Assembly (NCBI RefSeq): GCF_001423885.1
Contig: NZ_LMPP01000003.1
Coordinates: 62,001-126,000 of the forward strand
DNA length: 64,000 nt
Reading direction: 5' to 3'
Origin: Rathayibacter sp. Leaf185
GTDB lineage: Bacteria; Actinomycetota; Actinomycetes; Actinomycetales; Microbacteriaceae
Part shown: piece by piece, positions 26,944-40,786 of the stretch
Layout: the number at the start of each line of letters is the position of its first letter
Numbering within the stretch: the stretch's first letter is position 1
Translations under genes and position numbers: made by a program
Notes under the pieces: generated by a model
The model's input: the letters and a program-made list of their open reading frames with translations, nothing else
Databases searched by the model: none
What the model was told of the DNA's origin: nothing

Positions 26944-27908
26944 TCGTCGATCTGCCCGACACCACGACGAGCGAGGTCTCGAAGACCCTCGTCAAGATCC
27001 GCGAGGAGGGCGGCGCCGTCGCCCTCGGTCGCGTCCTCACCCTCATCATCGCGACCTCTCGGGGCCACGAGGAGGAGGCGATCGACGCCGCCAACGACGC
27101 CTCGCGCGAGCACCCCATGCGCGTCATCGTCGTCTCGAAGGACGACGGGCTCACCACGGTGCCCGTCGACGCCACGCCGCGGGTCGACGCGCAGATCCGC
27201 GTCGGCGGCGATGCCGGTGCGAGCGAGGTCGTCGTCCTCCGCCCGTTCGGCGATGCCGCGACCGATGAGGAGAGCCTCATCACGGGGCTCCTCCTGCCCG
27301 ATGCGCCCGTCGTCGCCTGGTGGCCCAACAGCGCACCCGAGAGCGCCTCGCAGTCGCCGATCGGCCGCATCGCGACCCGTCGCATCACCGACGCCTCCGC
27401 GCAGTCCAACCCGGCGGAGGCGCTGCACCACCTCGCGTCCACCTACGCTCCCGGGGACACCGACTTCGCCTGGACCCGCCTCACTCTCTGGCGCGCGCAG
27501 CTGGCCGCCGTGCTCGACCAGCCGCCGTACGAGTCGATCACCGCCGTCGAGGTCTCGGGTGCTCCCGACTCCCCCTCGACGATCCTGCTCGCCGCCTGGC
27601 TGCAGCTCGAGCTCGACATCCCCGTCGACCACGAGCTGACCATCAGCGCGACCGGCTCCAGCGGCATCCACGGCGTGCGGCTCTTCCGCGAGTCGGGCGT
27701 CATCGAGCTCGAGCGCTCCATCCCCAATGTGGCGACGCTGACCCAGCCGGATCAGCCCGTTCACGACATCTCCCTCCCCCGCCGCAGCCTCCGCGACTGC
27801 CTGGCGGAGGAGCTGCGCAGGCTCGACCCGGATGACCTGTACGGTGAAGTCATCTCGCGCGGTGTGGACATGCTCTCGGAGAAGTCCGGAGCCCGCAGCG
27901 CGTCCTGA
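26940..27908 (+). CDS. opcA: Glucose-6-phosphate dehydrogenase assembly protein OpcA
   Basis: A 322-residue protein. The N-terminal domain begins MIVDLPDTTTSEVSKTLVKIREEGGAVALGRVLTLIIAT, as expected for OpcA; later blocks include LLLPDAPVVAWWP, PIGRIATRRITDA and FAWTRLTLWRAQLA. OpcA promotes oligomerisation and activity of Zwf in cyanobacteria and actinobacteria. The start overlaps the zwf stop by four bases, so the two are translationally coupled, in line with a stoichiometric partner. Confidence 0.94.
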   Translation: MIVDLPDTTTSEVSKTLVKIREEGGAVALGRVLTLIIATSRGHEEEAIDAANDASREHPMRVIVVSKDDGLTTVPVDATPRVDAQIRVGGDAGASEVVVLRPFGDAATDEESLITGLLLPDAPVVAWWPNSAPESASQSPIGRIATRRITDASAQSNPAEALHHLASTYAPGDTDFAWTRLTLWRAQLAAVLDQPPYESITAVEVSGAPDSPSTILLAAWLQLELDIPVDHELTISATGSSGIHGVRLFRESGVIELERSIPNVATLTQPDQPVHDISLPRRSLRDCLAEELRRLDPDDLYGEVISRGVDMLSEKSGARSAS

Positions 27909-27993
27909 TGTCGCCGGCCTGCACTGCAGGCCGGCGCGTCCTGCCCCGGAGTCGACCATCCGCCGATCGGCGACCACCCCAAGGAGACCCTGC

Positions 27994-28761
27994 ATGACCA
28001 CCGAACGTCGTGTCCTCGTCCACCGAGACAAGCAGACCCTCGCCGGCTCGGTCGCCGCGCGCTTCCTGACCAAGACGATCGACATCCTCGACGACCTCGG
28101 ATCCGCTGACGTCGTGCTCACGGGCGGGACGATGGGGGCCGCGACGCTCAAGGAGATCGCCGGCTCCTCCGCCGCGGGGAACGTCGACTGGTCGCGGGTC
28201 CACTTCTGGTGGGGAGACGAGCGCTGGGTGCCCCGCGGGCACGAGGACCGCAACGACGTACAGGCGGGAGACCTCTTCACGACGCTCGACGTGCCGAGCG
28301 AGAACGTGCACTCGTACCCGGCGTCCGATGAGGGCATCGACCTCGACGCCGCCGCGGCGGCCTACGACGCTGAGCTCCGCGCCCACGCGCCGGAGGGTCG
28401 CGACTACCCGCGCTTCGACATCACGTTCCTCGGCGTCGGGCCCGACGGCCACATCGCCTCGCTCTTCCCCGAGCGCTCGGCGATCCGCCACCCGGCGCCC
28501 GGTGTCCTGGCCGTCCGCAACTCGCCCAAGCCGCCGCCGGAGCGTCTCACGCTCACGCTGCCGCTGATCAACCAGTCCGACCGGATCTGGATGGTGCTGG
28601 CGGGCGCGGACAAGGCCTCCGCTCTCGGCCTGGCGCTCGCGGGAGCCAGCACGAACGAGGTTCCGGCCGCCGGCGCATTCGGCCGCAAGCGCACGGTCTT
28701 CTTCGTCGACCAGGAGGCTGCCGCCGAGGTCCCCGAGTCGCTCATCGCTCCGAGCTACTGA
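27994..28761 (+). CDS. pgl: 6-phosphogluconolactonase
   Basis: A 255-residue NagB/RpiA-fold hydrolase that opens 6-phosphoglucono-1,5-lactone. Diagnostic blocks: VVLTGGTMGAATLKEI, RVHFWWGDERWVPRGHEDRND and FLGVGPDGHIASLFP, all typical of the DevB/Pgl family. AAGGAG lies a normal distance before the ATG. It is last in the pentose phosphate run (opcA ends 85 bases before) and is followed by a strong shared terminator. Confidence 0.95.
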   Translation: MTTERRVLVHRDKQTLAGSVAARFLTKTIDILDDLGSADVVLTGGTMGAATLKEIAGSSAAGNVDWSRVHFWWGDERWVPRGHEDRNDVQAGDLFTTLDVPSENVHSYPASDEGIDLDAAAAAYDAELRAHAPEGRDYPRFDITFLGVGPDGHIASLFPERSAIRHPAPGVLAVRNSPKPPPERLTLTLPLINQSDRIWMVLAGADKASALGLALAGASTNEVPAAGAFGRKRTVFFVDQEAAAEVPESLIAPSY

Positions 28762-28767
28762 GCTCGG

Positions 28768-28815
28768 AACGCCGAAGGGCCCGACTCCCTCGCGGGGGTC
28801 GGGCCCTTCGGCGTT
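28768..28815. terminator. Strong bidirectional terminator between pgl and rbpA
   Basis: Perfect 18-bp stem (28768-28785 with 28798-28815) with a 12-base loop, starting six bases after the pgl stop and ending 18 bases from the convergent rbpA stop. One of the strongest hairpins in the window. Confidence 0.88.
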
Positions 28816-28833
28816 GCTCGGCCGTGACGCCGA

Positions 28834-29199
28834 TCAGGACGGCGTGGCGGTCCCGCGGCGTGCACGGAGCTGCTGCAGCGCCTCCTCGAGGAGCTGCGCG
28901 GCCTCGGCCTCGGTGCGACGCTCCTTCACGTACGCGAGGTGCGTCTTGTAGGGCTCCGTCTTCGCGACCTGCGGGGGGTTCGCGCGGTCGCGCCCGGCCG
29001 GGAGGCCGGACTGCGGGGAGTCGATGACCTCGGGGATCTCGTCCTCCGGGAGGGCCGCCGAGAAGTGGCGCACCGTCTCGTTGCCGAGGGCGTCCCAGTA
29101 GGAGACCGCCACGCGCTCCGCGTGGAAGCCCCGGTCCTGCTCGCCCATGGGTCCCGCGCCGACGCGCGAACCGCGGATTGCACTGCCGCCTGATGCCAT
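28834..29199 (-). CDS. rbpA: RNA polymerase-binding protein RbpA
   Basis: A 121-residue actinobacterium-specific transcription factor. It begins MASGGSAIRGSRVGAGPMGE and continues with the R/H-rich RVAVSYWDALGNETVRHFSA, which includes the basic-linker/core-domain elements, then PPQVAKTEPYKTHLAYVKERRTEAEA near the C terminus (sigma-interaction domain). It binds RNA polymerase with the principal sigma factor and stabilises open complexes. The zinc-ligand cysteines found in some RbpA proteins are absent here. It follows secG by 11 bases and is probably cotranscribed with it. Confidence 0.93.
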   Translation of the reverse strand: MASGGSAIRGSRVGAGPMGEQDRGFHAERVAVSYWDALGNETVRHFSAALPEDEIPEVIDSPQSGLPAGRDRANPPQVAKTEPYKTHLAYVKERRTEAEAAQLLEEALQQLRARRGTATPS

Positions 29200-29210
29200 T
29201 CCGTGTACCC

Positions 29211-29462
29211 CTATGCTCCGGTGTCGAACTTGGTGATGAGACCGAGAACCACGATGCTCGCGACCCAGACGAGGCCGAGGATCACTGTGATGCGGTTCAG
29301 GTTGCGCTCTGCGACGCCCGAGGCGCCGAGGTTGGAGGTGACTCCACCGCCGAACATGTCGGACAGACCGCCGCCGCGCCCCTTGTGGAGCAGGATCAGC
29401 ATGGTGAGCAGGAGGCTCGTGATGCCCAGGACGACCTGGAGCACGACCTGGAGGATGTCCAC
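29211..29462 (-). CDS. secG: Preprotein translocase subunit SecG
   Basis: An 83-residue membrane protein with two hydrophobic segments (about residues 3-22 and 58-78) separated by the Gly-rich SecG loop LLHKGRGGGLSDMFGGG. It belongs to the SecYEG protein-export channel. ATG at 29462, with GAAAGG upstream; a -10-like TATACT lies about 42 bases upstream of the start, giving it a promoter of its own. It is clustered with rbpA and the glycolytic tpiA-pgk-gap genes as in other actinobacteria. Confidence 0.94.
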   Translation of the reverse strand: MDILQVVLQVVLGITSLLLTMLILLHKGRGGGLSDMFGGGVTSNLGASGVAERNLNRITVILGLVWVASIVVLGLITKFDTGA

Positions 29463-29503
29463 GCGGTACCTTTCGAAGTTCTGACGCGTTGCGCGCCCCG
29501 TCG

Positions 29504-29509
29504 AGTATA
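29504..29509 (-). promoter_or_regulatory. -10 element of secG-rbpA
   Basis: TATACT on the minus strand, embedded in an otherwise GC-rich stretch, about 42 bases before the secG ATG. No good -35 is seen. It implies secG-rbpA can be transcribed separately from tpiA. Confidence 0.5.
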
Positions 29510-29539
29510 ACGGGCGCCTGCGAATCCCCCGACGAAACC

Positions 29540-29836
29540 ACGCCTCCTCTTAGTGCGGCGGTATACGCGGCGAATGGTGACGTGGCGCTCTGGAGAGGGA
29601 CGGGACCGGGGACCAGGGTTCGAAGGGAGGTGTCGGTACGCCGTCTCCAGCCGTTATTCGACTAGCAGAACGGCAGCCACAGGTCTTCTGGAGCTCAGCT
29701 TGCAGATCGCCGCTCGGGACAAGGCGAACCGACGATTCGCGTGTGAGCGAATCGGCGTAGCCGGTCGCAGGGCGCTCTCTGGATCGCGACCATGCGTGGG
29801 AGCCGACTGCGCCACGCCGCGCGGGGAGCGGCGTGG
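29540..29836. ncRNA. Possible structured RNA in the secG-tpiA gap
   Basis: Some 300 bases with no coding signal, less GC-rich than the genes around it. It holds several hairpins in a row: an outer CTCCAG (29645-29650) / CTGGAG (29688-29693) enclosing GCCGTT (29650-29655) / AACGGC (29669-29674); GATTCGC / GCGAATC (29734-29740 with 29747-29753); CCACGCCGC / GCGGCGTGG (29812-29820 with 29828-29836). A terminator hairpin follows at once. It lies upstream of the secG -10. It could be a stand-alone RNA, more likely on the plus strand because of the terminator, or merely a long trailer of tpiA. No match to tmRNA, SRP RNA or RNase P RNA is visible. Confidence 0.35.
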
Positions 29837-29837
29837 A

Positions 29838-29876
29838 CGACGAAGGGGCGGGCCCAGTGGGCCCGCCCCTTCGTCG
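29838..29876. terminator. Terminator downstream of tpiA
   Basis: Perfect 18-bp stem (29838-29855 with 29859-29876) with a 3-base loop, beginning 7 bases after the tpiA stop on the minus strand. It is symmetrical and could equally end a plus-strand transcript from the preceding hairpin region. Confidence 0.88.
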
Positions 29877-29883
29877 CAGAAAC

Positions 29884-30702
29884 TCAGACGCCTACGTGGT
29901 TCCGATACCGGCAGATCGCTGCGAACTCGTCGACCTGGAGGCTGGCGCCTCCGACGAGCGCGCCGTCCACGTCGGGCTCGCGCATGAAGCCGGCGATGTT
30001 GCCCGACTTCACGGACCCGCCGTAGAGGATGCGGGTCTTCGCCGCGGTATCGGCTCCGAGGATCTCGGAGACGACGTCGCGCAGTGCCTTGCAGACCTGC
30101 TGAGCCTGATCGGGCGTGGCGGCCTGGCCAGAGCCGATGGCCCAGACCGGCTCGTAGGCGACCACGAGGTCGGCGTCCGCGGGGAGGCCCGTGAGGGCCT
30201 CCTTCAGCTGCGCGACGGGCACGGCCGACGGTCCGTGCTTCTCGAGGTCCTCGGCCGTCTCGCCGACGCAGATGATCGGCGCGACGCCGTGCTTGACCGC
30301 GGCTGCCGACTTCGCCGCGATGTCCGCGTCCGTCTCGGCGTGGAGCGTGCGACGCTCCGAGTGCCCGACGATCACGTAGTCGCAGTCGAGCTGCTTCAGG
30401 AACTGACCGGAGATCTCACCGGTGTACGCCCCGCTGTCGAACTTCGACAGGTCCTGCGCGCCGTACTTGAGCGGCAGCTTGTCGGAGTCGACGAGGATCT
30501 GCACCGGGCGCAGATCGGTGAAGGGCGGGAAGACCGCCACCTCGACACCGTCGAAGTCGTGGTCGGCGTCCTTCAGGCTCCATGCGAGCTTCTGGACGAA
30601 GGCGATGGCCTGGAGGTGGTCCAGGTTCATCTTCCAGTTGCCTGCGATGAGCGGCGTCCGCTCGAGGGACGAGGGGACTCCGCCCGTGCTGTCTACTGCC
30701 AT
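29884..30702 (-). CDS. tpiA: Triosephosphate isomerase
   Basis: A 272-residue TIM barrel that interconverts dihydroxyacetone phosphate and glyceraldehyde-3-phosphate. Active-site residues are visible: Asn22 and Lys24 (GNWKMN), His114 (VIVGHSERR) and Glu184 ([12 protein letters not shown]); the phosphate loop GGSVKSGN follows. The N terminus is about 10 residues longer than usual because the ATG at 30702 overlaps the end of pgk by 10 bases; translational coupling to pgk is likely. Third gene of gap-pgk-tpiA. Confidence 0.96.
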   Translation of the reverse strand: MAVDSTGGVPSSLERTPLIAGNWKMNLDHLQAIAFVQKLAWSLKDADHDFDGVEVAVFPPFTDLRPVQILVDSDKLPLKYGAQDLSKFDSGAYTGEISGQFLKQLDCDYVIVGHSERRTLHAETDADIAAKSAAAVKHGVAPIICVGETAEDLEKHGPSAVPVAQLKEALTGLPADADLVVAYEPVWAIGSGQAATPDQAQQVCKALRDVVSEILGADTAAKTRILYGGSVKSGNIAGFMREPDVDGALVGGASLQVDEFAAICRYRNHVGV

Positions 30703-31907
30703 CCGAGGACCTCCAGTCCGGGGAGTCGCTTGCCCTCGAGGAATTCGAGGCTCGCGCCGCCTCCCGTCGAGATGTGGCCGAACTGCCCGTCCTCGAAACC
30801 GAGGGCGCGCACCGCGGCAGCCGAGTCTCCTCCGCCGACGACGCTGAGGCCGTCGACCTCGGTGAGGGCCTGAGCGACCGCCTTCGTTCCGGCCGCGAAC
30901 GGCTCGAGTTCGAAGACACCCATCGGACCGTTCCAGAACACCGTCTTGGACGCCGCGACGATCTCGGCGAAGCGCTTCGCGGTGTCAGGGCCGATGTCGA
31001 GGCCGAGTCCGCTCGCTCCGAAGGGGGTGCCCTCGATCGCGTCGGCTGCCGCGACCTCGTGCTCCGCGTCGGCCCCGAACTTCGAGGCGACGACGACATC
31101 CGTGGGCAGGACGATCTCGACGCCCAGCTCCTTCGCCTTCGCGAGGTAGCCGAGCACGATGTCGATCTGGTCGGCCTCGAGCAGGCTCGCCCCGACCTCG
31201 TGGCCCTGGGCCTTGAGGAAGGTGAAGAGCATGCCTCCGCCGATGAGGATCGAGTCGACCCTCGGCAGCAGGTGCTCGATCACGCCGAGCTTGTCCGAGA
31301 CCTTCGAGCCGCCGAGGACGACCGTGTACGGACGCTCCGGCTTCTCGGTGAGGCGGTCGAGGACCTCGAGCTCGGCGGCGATGAGCGTGCCGGCCGCACT
31401 GGGGAGCAGCTGGGCGAGCTCGTAGACGCTCGCCTGCTTGCGGTGCACGACTCCGAAGCCGTCCGAGACGAAGGCGTCGCCGAAGGCGGCCAGCTCCTCG
31501 GCGAAGGCGCGGCGCTCGGCCGCATCCTTGCTGGTCTCGGCGGCGTTGAAGCGCAGGTTCTCGAGCACGACGATCTCGCCGTCGGCGAGGCCCTCCACGG
31601 CCGCGGTCGCCGCGTCGCCGACGGTGTCGGCGGCGAACGTCACGGGTGCGTCGATGAGCTCGCCGAGGCGCTCGGCCACGGGCGCGAGGCTGTACTTCGG
31701 GTCGGGCTCCCCGTCGGGGCGCCCGAGGTGGCTCACGACCACGACTCGGGCACCCTCGGCGACGAGCCGCTGGAGCGTGGGCACCGACGCGCGCACGCGG
31801 CCGTCGTCCGTGATCGAACCGTCCTTCAGGGGGACGTTCAGATCACAGCGGACGACGACGCGCTTGCCCGACAGGGAACCCAGGGAGTCCAGAGTGCGGA
31901 ACGGCAC
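30693..31907 (-). CDS. pgk: Phosphoglycerate kinase
   Basis: A 404-residue two-domain kinase that makes ATP from 1,3-bisphosphoglycerate. Conserved blocks: [14 protein letters not shown] and SHLGRPDG in the N-terminal substrate domain, [10 protein letters not shown] in the linker region, [15 protein letters not shown], and the nucleotide-site [14 protein letters not shown] and GGGDSAAAV in the C-terminal domain. GTG at 31907 lies 11 bases after the gap stop and 10 bases of its 3' end overlap tpiA. Long open frames continuing upstream overlap gap and are shadows. Confidence 0.96.
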   Translation of the reverse strand: MPFRTLDSLGSLSGKRVVVRCDLNVPLKDGSITDDGRVRASVPTLQRLVAEGARVVVVSHLGRPDGEPDPKYSLAPVAERLGELIDAPVTFAADTVGDAATAAVEGLADGEIVVLENLRFNAAETSKDAAERRAFAEELAAFGDAFVSDGFGVVHRKQASVYELAQLLPSAAGTLIAAELEVLDRLTEKPERPYTVVLGGSKVSDKLGVIEHLLPRVDSILIGGGMLFTFLKAQGHEVGASLLEADQIDIVLGYLAKAKELGVEIVLPTDVVVASKFGADAEHEVAAADAIEGTPFGASGLGLDIGPDTAKRFAEIVAASKTVFWNGPMGVFELEPFAAGTKAVAQALTEVDGLSVVGGGDSAAAVRALGFEDGQFGHISTGGGASLEFLEGKRLPGLEVLGWQ

Positions 31908-31918
31908 TGCTGCGAGCC

Positions 31919-33666
<1,748 letters not shown>

Positions 33667-33854
33667 GTGCGATCTCCTGTTCGTGGTCGTCGACCTCGGC
33701 AGTCCCACCGGCTCCGTCCGCTCGAGCGCGAGGCTCCTGAGCGGGCGCCGGCGTGTTCCGGGCGACGTTTCCAGTCTAGTGACGGGGTCCGTCCGCACTC
33801 GGACGGTCTCCCCCGTCCAACCAGGAGACACTCAGCCTTCGCAGAGTGGACGGA

Positions 33855-34835
33855 TCAGAGATCGCGCAGCTCGGCCGGGAGGTTCGCGTCGGTGCCGGGG
33901 ATGTCGAGGTCGGTTGCGCGCTTGTCGGCCATCGCGAGGAGCCGGCGGATGCGTCCCGCGACCGCGTCCTTGGTCATCGGCGGATCGGCGTGGTGGCCGA
34001 GCTCGTCCAGGCTGGCGTCACGGTGGGCGAGACGGAGCCTGCCGGCGTATCGCAGGTGCTCGGGGATGTCCTCACCGAGGATCTCCATCGCCCGCTCGAC
34101 GCGCGAGCAGGCGGCGACGGCGGCCTGCGCCGATCGGCGGAGGTTCGCGTCGTCGAAGTTGACGAGCCGGTTGGCGGTCGCGCGCACCTCGCGGCGCTGG
34201 CGCAGCTCCTCCCAGCTCGCGACGGTCGAGGTGGCGCCCATCAGCGTCAGCATCGCGCTGATGCTCTCGCCGTCACGGACGACGACGCGGTGCACCCCGC
34301 GCACCTCGCGCGACTTCGCCTGCACGCCGAGGCGGCCGGCCGCTCCGACGATCGCCATCGCGGCCTCGTTGCCCGGGCAGACGATCTCGAGCGCAGCGGA
34401 GCGACCGGGATCGGTCAGCGAGCCCTGCGCGAGGAAGGCGCCGCGCCAGACGGCGGCGAGCTCGTCGCGCGATCCCGTCGTCAGGCGGTTCGGCAGACCG
34501 CGCACAGGGCGGCCCCGCTGATCGAGGAGCCCCGTCTGACGGGCGAGCGTGTCGCCGCCCTCGACCACGCGGACGAGCCAGCTGGTCGTGCGGCGCGATC
34601 CGCCGGCCGAGATGATGGTGCCCTCGCTGCGCACGCCGTAGAGCTCGGCGAGATCGCGGCGGATGCGGGTCGCGAGCGCGGCCGAGTCGAGCTCGACCTC
34701 GACCGCGAGGCGATTCGAGATGATGTGCAGTCCGCCGGAGAAGCGGAGGACGGTCGCCAGTTCAGCGGCGCGGACGGTGTTCTTGCGCGAGACGATCGCG
34801 ACCAGTTCGCCCTTGACGTCTGCGGTGAGGGCCAC
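33855..34835 (-). CDS. whiA: DNA-binding protein WhiA
   Basis: A 326-residue regulator with an N-terminal domain related to LAGLIDADG homing endonucleases but lacking nuclease residues ([33 protein letters not shown]-type block seen as [14 protein letters not shown]) and a C-terminal helix-turn-helix ([29 protein letters not shown]). In Streptomyces WhiA acts with WhiB in sporulation; in non-sporulating Gram-positives it affects cell division and metabolism. It follows rapZ by 42 bases. Length and order fit the family. Confidence 0.95.
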   Translation of the reverse strand: MALTADVKGELVAIVSRKNTVRAAELATVLRFSGGLHIISNRLAVEVELDSAALATRIRRDLAELYGVRSEGTIISAGGSRRTTSWLVRVVEGGDTLARQTGLLDQRGRPVRGLPNRLTTGSRDELAAVWRGAFLAQGSLTDPGRSAALEIVCPGNEAAMAIVGAAGRLGVQAKSREVRGVHRVVVRDGESISAMLTLMGATSTVASWEELRQRREVRATANRLVNFDDANLRRSAQAAVAACSRVERAMEILGEDIPEHLRYAGRLRLAHRDASLDELGHHADPPMTKDAVAGRIRRLLAMADKRATDLDIPGTDANLPAELRDL

Positions 34836-34877
34836 GGAGTCTTCCTTACGTTCGGTGCGCGGCGGAGCGCGCGGGAA

Positions 34878-35753
34878 TCATTCTCGGCCGAGGTCGCGGT
34901 GCGCCACGTTGACGGCGACTCCCGGCAGCTCGGCCAGTCGGGCCGCGATGCGGCCGGCGACCGCGACGGAGCGGTGCTTGCCCCCCGTGCATCCGATGGC
35001 GATCGTCGCATGGCGCTTGTTCTCGCGCTGGTAGCCGTCGAGCACCGGGCGCAGGGCACGCGAGTAGGAGTCGATGAACTCCTCCGCCCCCTGCTGGGCC
35101 AGCACGTATTCTCGCACCTCTTCGTCGAGCCCGGTGTGCGGGCGCAGCTCGGGGATCCAGTACGGATTGGGCAGGAAGCGCGCGTCGGCGACCATGTCGG
35201 CGTCCGTCGGCAGCCCGTACTTGAAGCCGAAGCTCATCACGGTGATCTGCAGACCCGCGCGACCCGCCTCGGCGAAGCGCTCGGTGATGCTCGTCGCCAG
35301 CTGGTGGATGTTGAGGTCGGAGGTGTCGATCACCATGTCGGCCGACTCACGCAGCTGCGCCAGTCGTCCGCGCTCGGCCGAGATGCCGTCGAGCAGAGTC
35401 CCCCGGCCCTGCAGGGGGTGCGGGCGGCGGACCTGCTCGAAGCGGCGGACGAGGGCGGCGTCCGTCGCCTCGAGGAAGACGACGCGGAGGTCGACCCCCG
35501 CCTTGAGCTCTCGCACGATCTCGCCGAGGTCGGCGAAGAAGTCGCGCCCGCGGACATCGACGACCGCGGCGATCTTGGGCAGTGTGTCGCCCGCGCGCTG
35601 GGCGAGGTCGACCAGCGGTCGGAGCATCTGCGGGGGCAGGTTGTCGACCACGTACCAGCCCAGATCCTCCAGGGCGTTCGCGGCCGTGGACCGGCCGGCA
35701 CCCGACATCCCCGTGACGATCAGCACGTCCTGCTGCTCGCTCTCCGTGCTCAT
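34878..35753 (-). CDS. rapZ: RNase adapter / nucleotide-binding protein RapZ (YvcJ)
   Basis: A 291-residue P-loop protein. The Walker A-like motif is GMSGAGRS (15-22); later come VDVRGRDFF, VFLEATDAALVRRFEQVRRPHPL, the FGFKYGLPTDADMVADARFLPNPYW block and C-terminal TIAIGCTGGKHRSVAVA, all diagnostic of the family. In enterobacteria RapZ regulates GlmS synthesis through small RNAs; in Gram-positives the GTP-binding YvcJ protein is linked with competence and cell-wall metabolism. It lies between uvrC and whiA, but the usual yvcK between rapZ and whiA is missing. Confidence 0.94.
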   Translation of the reverse strand: MSTESEQQDVLIVTGMSGAGRSTAANALEDLGWYVVDNLPPQMLRPLVDLAQRAGDTLPKIAAVVDVRGRDFFADLGEIVRELKAGVDLRVVFLEATDAALVRRFEQVRRPHPLQGRGTLLDGISAERGRLAQLRESADMVIDTSDLNIHQLATSITERFAEAGRAGLQITVMSFGFKYGLPTDADMVADARFLPNPYWIPELRPHTGLDEEVREYVLAQQGAEEFIDSYSRALRPVLDGYQRENKRHATIAIGCTGGKHRSVAVAGRIAARLAELPGVAVNVAHRDLGRE

Positions 35754-35845
35754 TGGGTTCTCCGTGCTCGTGTGGGTGTCTCGGCCCCTCCGGGGAGGGT
35801 TCGGATGTCCAGCCTAGGGCGTGGGCCCGGCGCCGGGCGGGGGCG

Positions 35846-37714
35846 TCAGGGGTGCAGGTAGCCGTGGATCGCGGCGGCCAGCGTCGGTCCGATGCCCTTG
35901 ACCTCGGCGATCTCGGCGTCGGTGGCCTCGCGGAGTCGGGCCACGGATCCGAAGTGCTTGAGCAGATCTCGGACGCGGGTGCCGCCGAGACCGGGGATCT
36001 CGCTGAGCTGCGACGCGATGTCGCGCTTGCGCCGCTGCCGCTGGTGGGTGATCGCGAAACGGTGGGCCTCGTCGCGGATCCGCTGGAAGAGGAAGAGGGC
36101 GTCGCTGTTGCGGGGCAGGATCACCGGGAAGTCGGAGTCGGGGAGCCAGATCTCCTCGAGGCGCTTGGCGATACCGCACAGGGTGATCCCCGTGACTCCG
36201 GACTCGTCGAGCGCGCGCTGCGCCGCCGCGACCTGGGGCTGGCCGCCGTCGACGATCAGGAGCTGCGGCGGATACGCGAACTTGCGCCGCTTCGCCTCCC
36301 CCGTCTCGGGATCGACGACCGCCGGCTCGGACGGCTCCTTGAGGTAGGCGAGCCGCCTCGTGAGGACCTGGTGGAGCGACTCCGTGTCGTCCGTCGACTC
36401 CGCGATCGAGAACCGCCGGTACTGGTCCTTGCGCGCGAGGCCGTCCTCGAACACGACCATCGAGGCGACGATGTTGGTGCCGCTGAGGTGCGAGACGTCG
36501 TAGCACTCCATCCGAAGCGGCGCCTCGGCCATGCCCAGCGCATCGCGGATGTCCTCGAGCGCCTGGGTGCGCGCGGTGAAGTCCGCGGAGCGCCGCGTCT
36601 TGTAGAGCATGAGCGAGTGCCCGGCGTTCTGCGTCGCGGTCTCGAGGAGCGCGGCCTTGTCGCCGCGCTGCGCCGCCCGCAGGCGCACGTTCGCGCCGCG
36701 GAGGCTCGAGAGCCACTCCTCGAGCGCCTCGCTGTCCTCCGGCAGCTCCGGGACGACGACCTCCCTGGGCGGGATGTCGCCGTTCTCGTAGGCGGCCTGC
36801 AGTGCGGTGTCGACCAGCTCGGCTGTGCTCATGTCGAGCTCCTTGTCGACGACCCAGCCGCGCTCGCCGCGGATGCGTCCGCCCCGCACGCGGAACTGCT
36901 GCACCGAGGCGGCCAGCTCGTCGTGGACGATCGCGTACAGGTCGACGTCGACGTTGTCCTTCAGCACGACGGCGCTCTTGGCGAGCACCGCGTCGAGCGC
37001 CGCGGCCTGATCGCGCAGCTTGCCGGCGCGCTCGTACTGCATCTCACCGGCGGCCTCGCGCATCTCCCTCTCGAGCTCGCCGATCATCTTGCGGTCGTGG
37101 CTGCCCATGAACGCGACGAACCGGTCGACCATGGCGCGGTGCTCCGCGAACGTGACCCGGTGCGAGCAGGGGCCGCCGCAGCGGCCGATCTGGGAGGCGA
37201 AGCACGGCCTGCCGCTCTGCATCGCCCGCTTGTAGTTCGAGTCGTTGCAGGTGCGGATCGGGAAGGCCTTGATCATCAGGTCGATGGTCTCGTGGATGGC
37301 CCAGATCTTCGGGTACGGGCCGAAGTACCGGGCCCCGCGGATCTTGGAGTTGCGGGTCACCATCACGCGCGGCGCCTCGTCGCCGAGGGTCACCGCCATG
37401 TAGGGGTAGGACTTGTCGTCGCGGAACTTGACGTTGAAGGGCGGATCGAACTCGTTGATCCAGGTGAACTCGAGCTGCAGGGCCTCGACGTCGGTGCCGA
37501 CGACGGTCCATTCGACGCCGGAGGCCGAAGTGACCATCCGCCGGGTCCGCTCGTGGAGGCTCGGCAGCGGCGCGAAGTAGTTGCTGAGCCGCGCGCGCAG
37601 GTTCTTCGCCTTGCCCACGTAGAGGACCCGGCCTCGGGCGTCCTTGAATCGGTAGACCCCCGGAAGGGTCGGGATCTCTCCGGCCTTGGGCCGGTAGTCG
37701 AGTGTCTGCGCCAT
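35846..37714 (-). CDS. uvrC: Excinuclease ABC subunit C
   Basis: A 622-residue nuclease of nucleotide excision repair. The N-terminal GIY-YIG domain has [27 protein letters not shown], followed by [17 protein letters not shown]; a UVR motif (region near residue 205-240) contacts UvrB; the RNase H-like domain carries [11 protein letters not shown] and [10 protein letters not shown]; tandem helix-hairpin-helix motifs end the protein ([28 protein letters not shown]). It cuts on both sides of the lesion. ATG at 37714 is chosen; the upstream extension is a shadow of the uvrA region. Confidence 0.96.
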   Translation of the reverse strand: MAQTLDYRPKAGEIPTLPGVYRFKDARGRVLYVGKAKNLRARLSNYFAPLPSLHERTRRMVTSASGVEWTVVGTDVEALQLEFTWINEFDPPFNVKFRDDKSYPYMAVTLGDEAPRVMVTRNSKIRGARYFGPYPKIWAIHETIDLMIKAFPIRTCNDSNYKRAMQSGRPCFASQIGRCGGPCSHRVTFAEHRAMVDRFVAFMGSHDRKMIGELEREMREAAGEMQYERAGKLRDQAAALDAVLAKSAVVLKDNVDVDLYAIVHDELAASVQQFRVRGGRIRGERGWVVDKELDMSTAELVDTALQAAYENGDIPPREVVVPELPEDSEALEEWLSSLRGANVRLRAAQRGDKAALLETATQNAGHSLMLYKTRRSADFTARTQALEDIRDALGMAEAPLRMECYDVSHLSGTNIVASMVVFEDGLARKDQYRRFSIAESTDDTESLHQVLTRRLAYLKEPSEPAVVDPETGEAKRRKFAYPPQLLIVDGGQPQVAAAQRALDESGVTGITLCGIAKRLEEIWLPDSDFPVILPRNSDALFLFQRIRDEAHRFAITHQRQRRKRDIASQLSEIPGLGGTRVRDLLKHFGSVARLREATDAEIAEVKGIGPTLAAAIHGYLHP

Positions 37715-37736
37715 GCCCCGTGCTCGCCCGGCCGCG

Positions 37737-40661
<2,925 letters not shown>

Positions 40662-40722
40662 CTCGAAAGTGTATGCGGAGCCACCGACATCGCCCGGGGC
40701 CGTTCGCTGGACGCTGATCCCG

Positions 40723-40749
40723 GGCGCCCGGTCTTGCGGATCGGGCGCC
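40723..40749 (-). terminator. Hairpin downstream of uvrB
   Basis: Stem GGCGCCCG / CGGGCGCC (40723-40730 with 40742-40749), 11-base loop, 38 bases after the uvrB stop on the minus strand and before uvrA. Suggests uvrA has its own promoter. Confidence 0.55.
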
Positions 40750-40786
40750 TCTCTGCGGACCGGGGACGTCGCTCCGCCCCGCCCGA

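Noticed and set aside
29540-29836. tmRNA, SRP RNA or RNase P RNA in the secG-tpiA gap
   Set aside because: No tRNA-like ends with a tag frame, no SRP GGAAG-type helix 8 motif and no RNase P core motif were seen; kept only as an unnamed structured RNA candidate.
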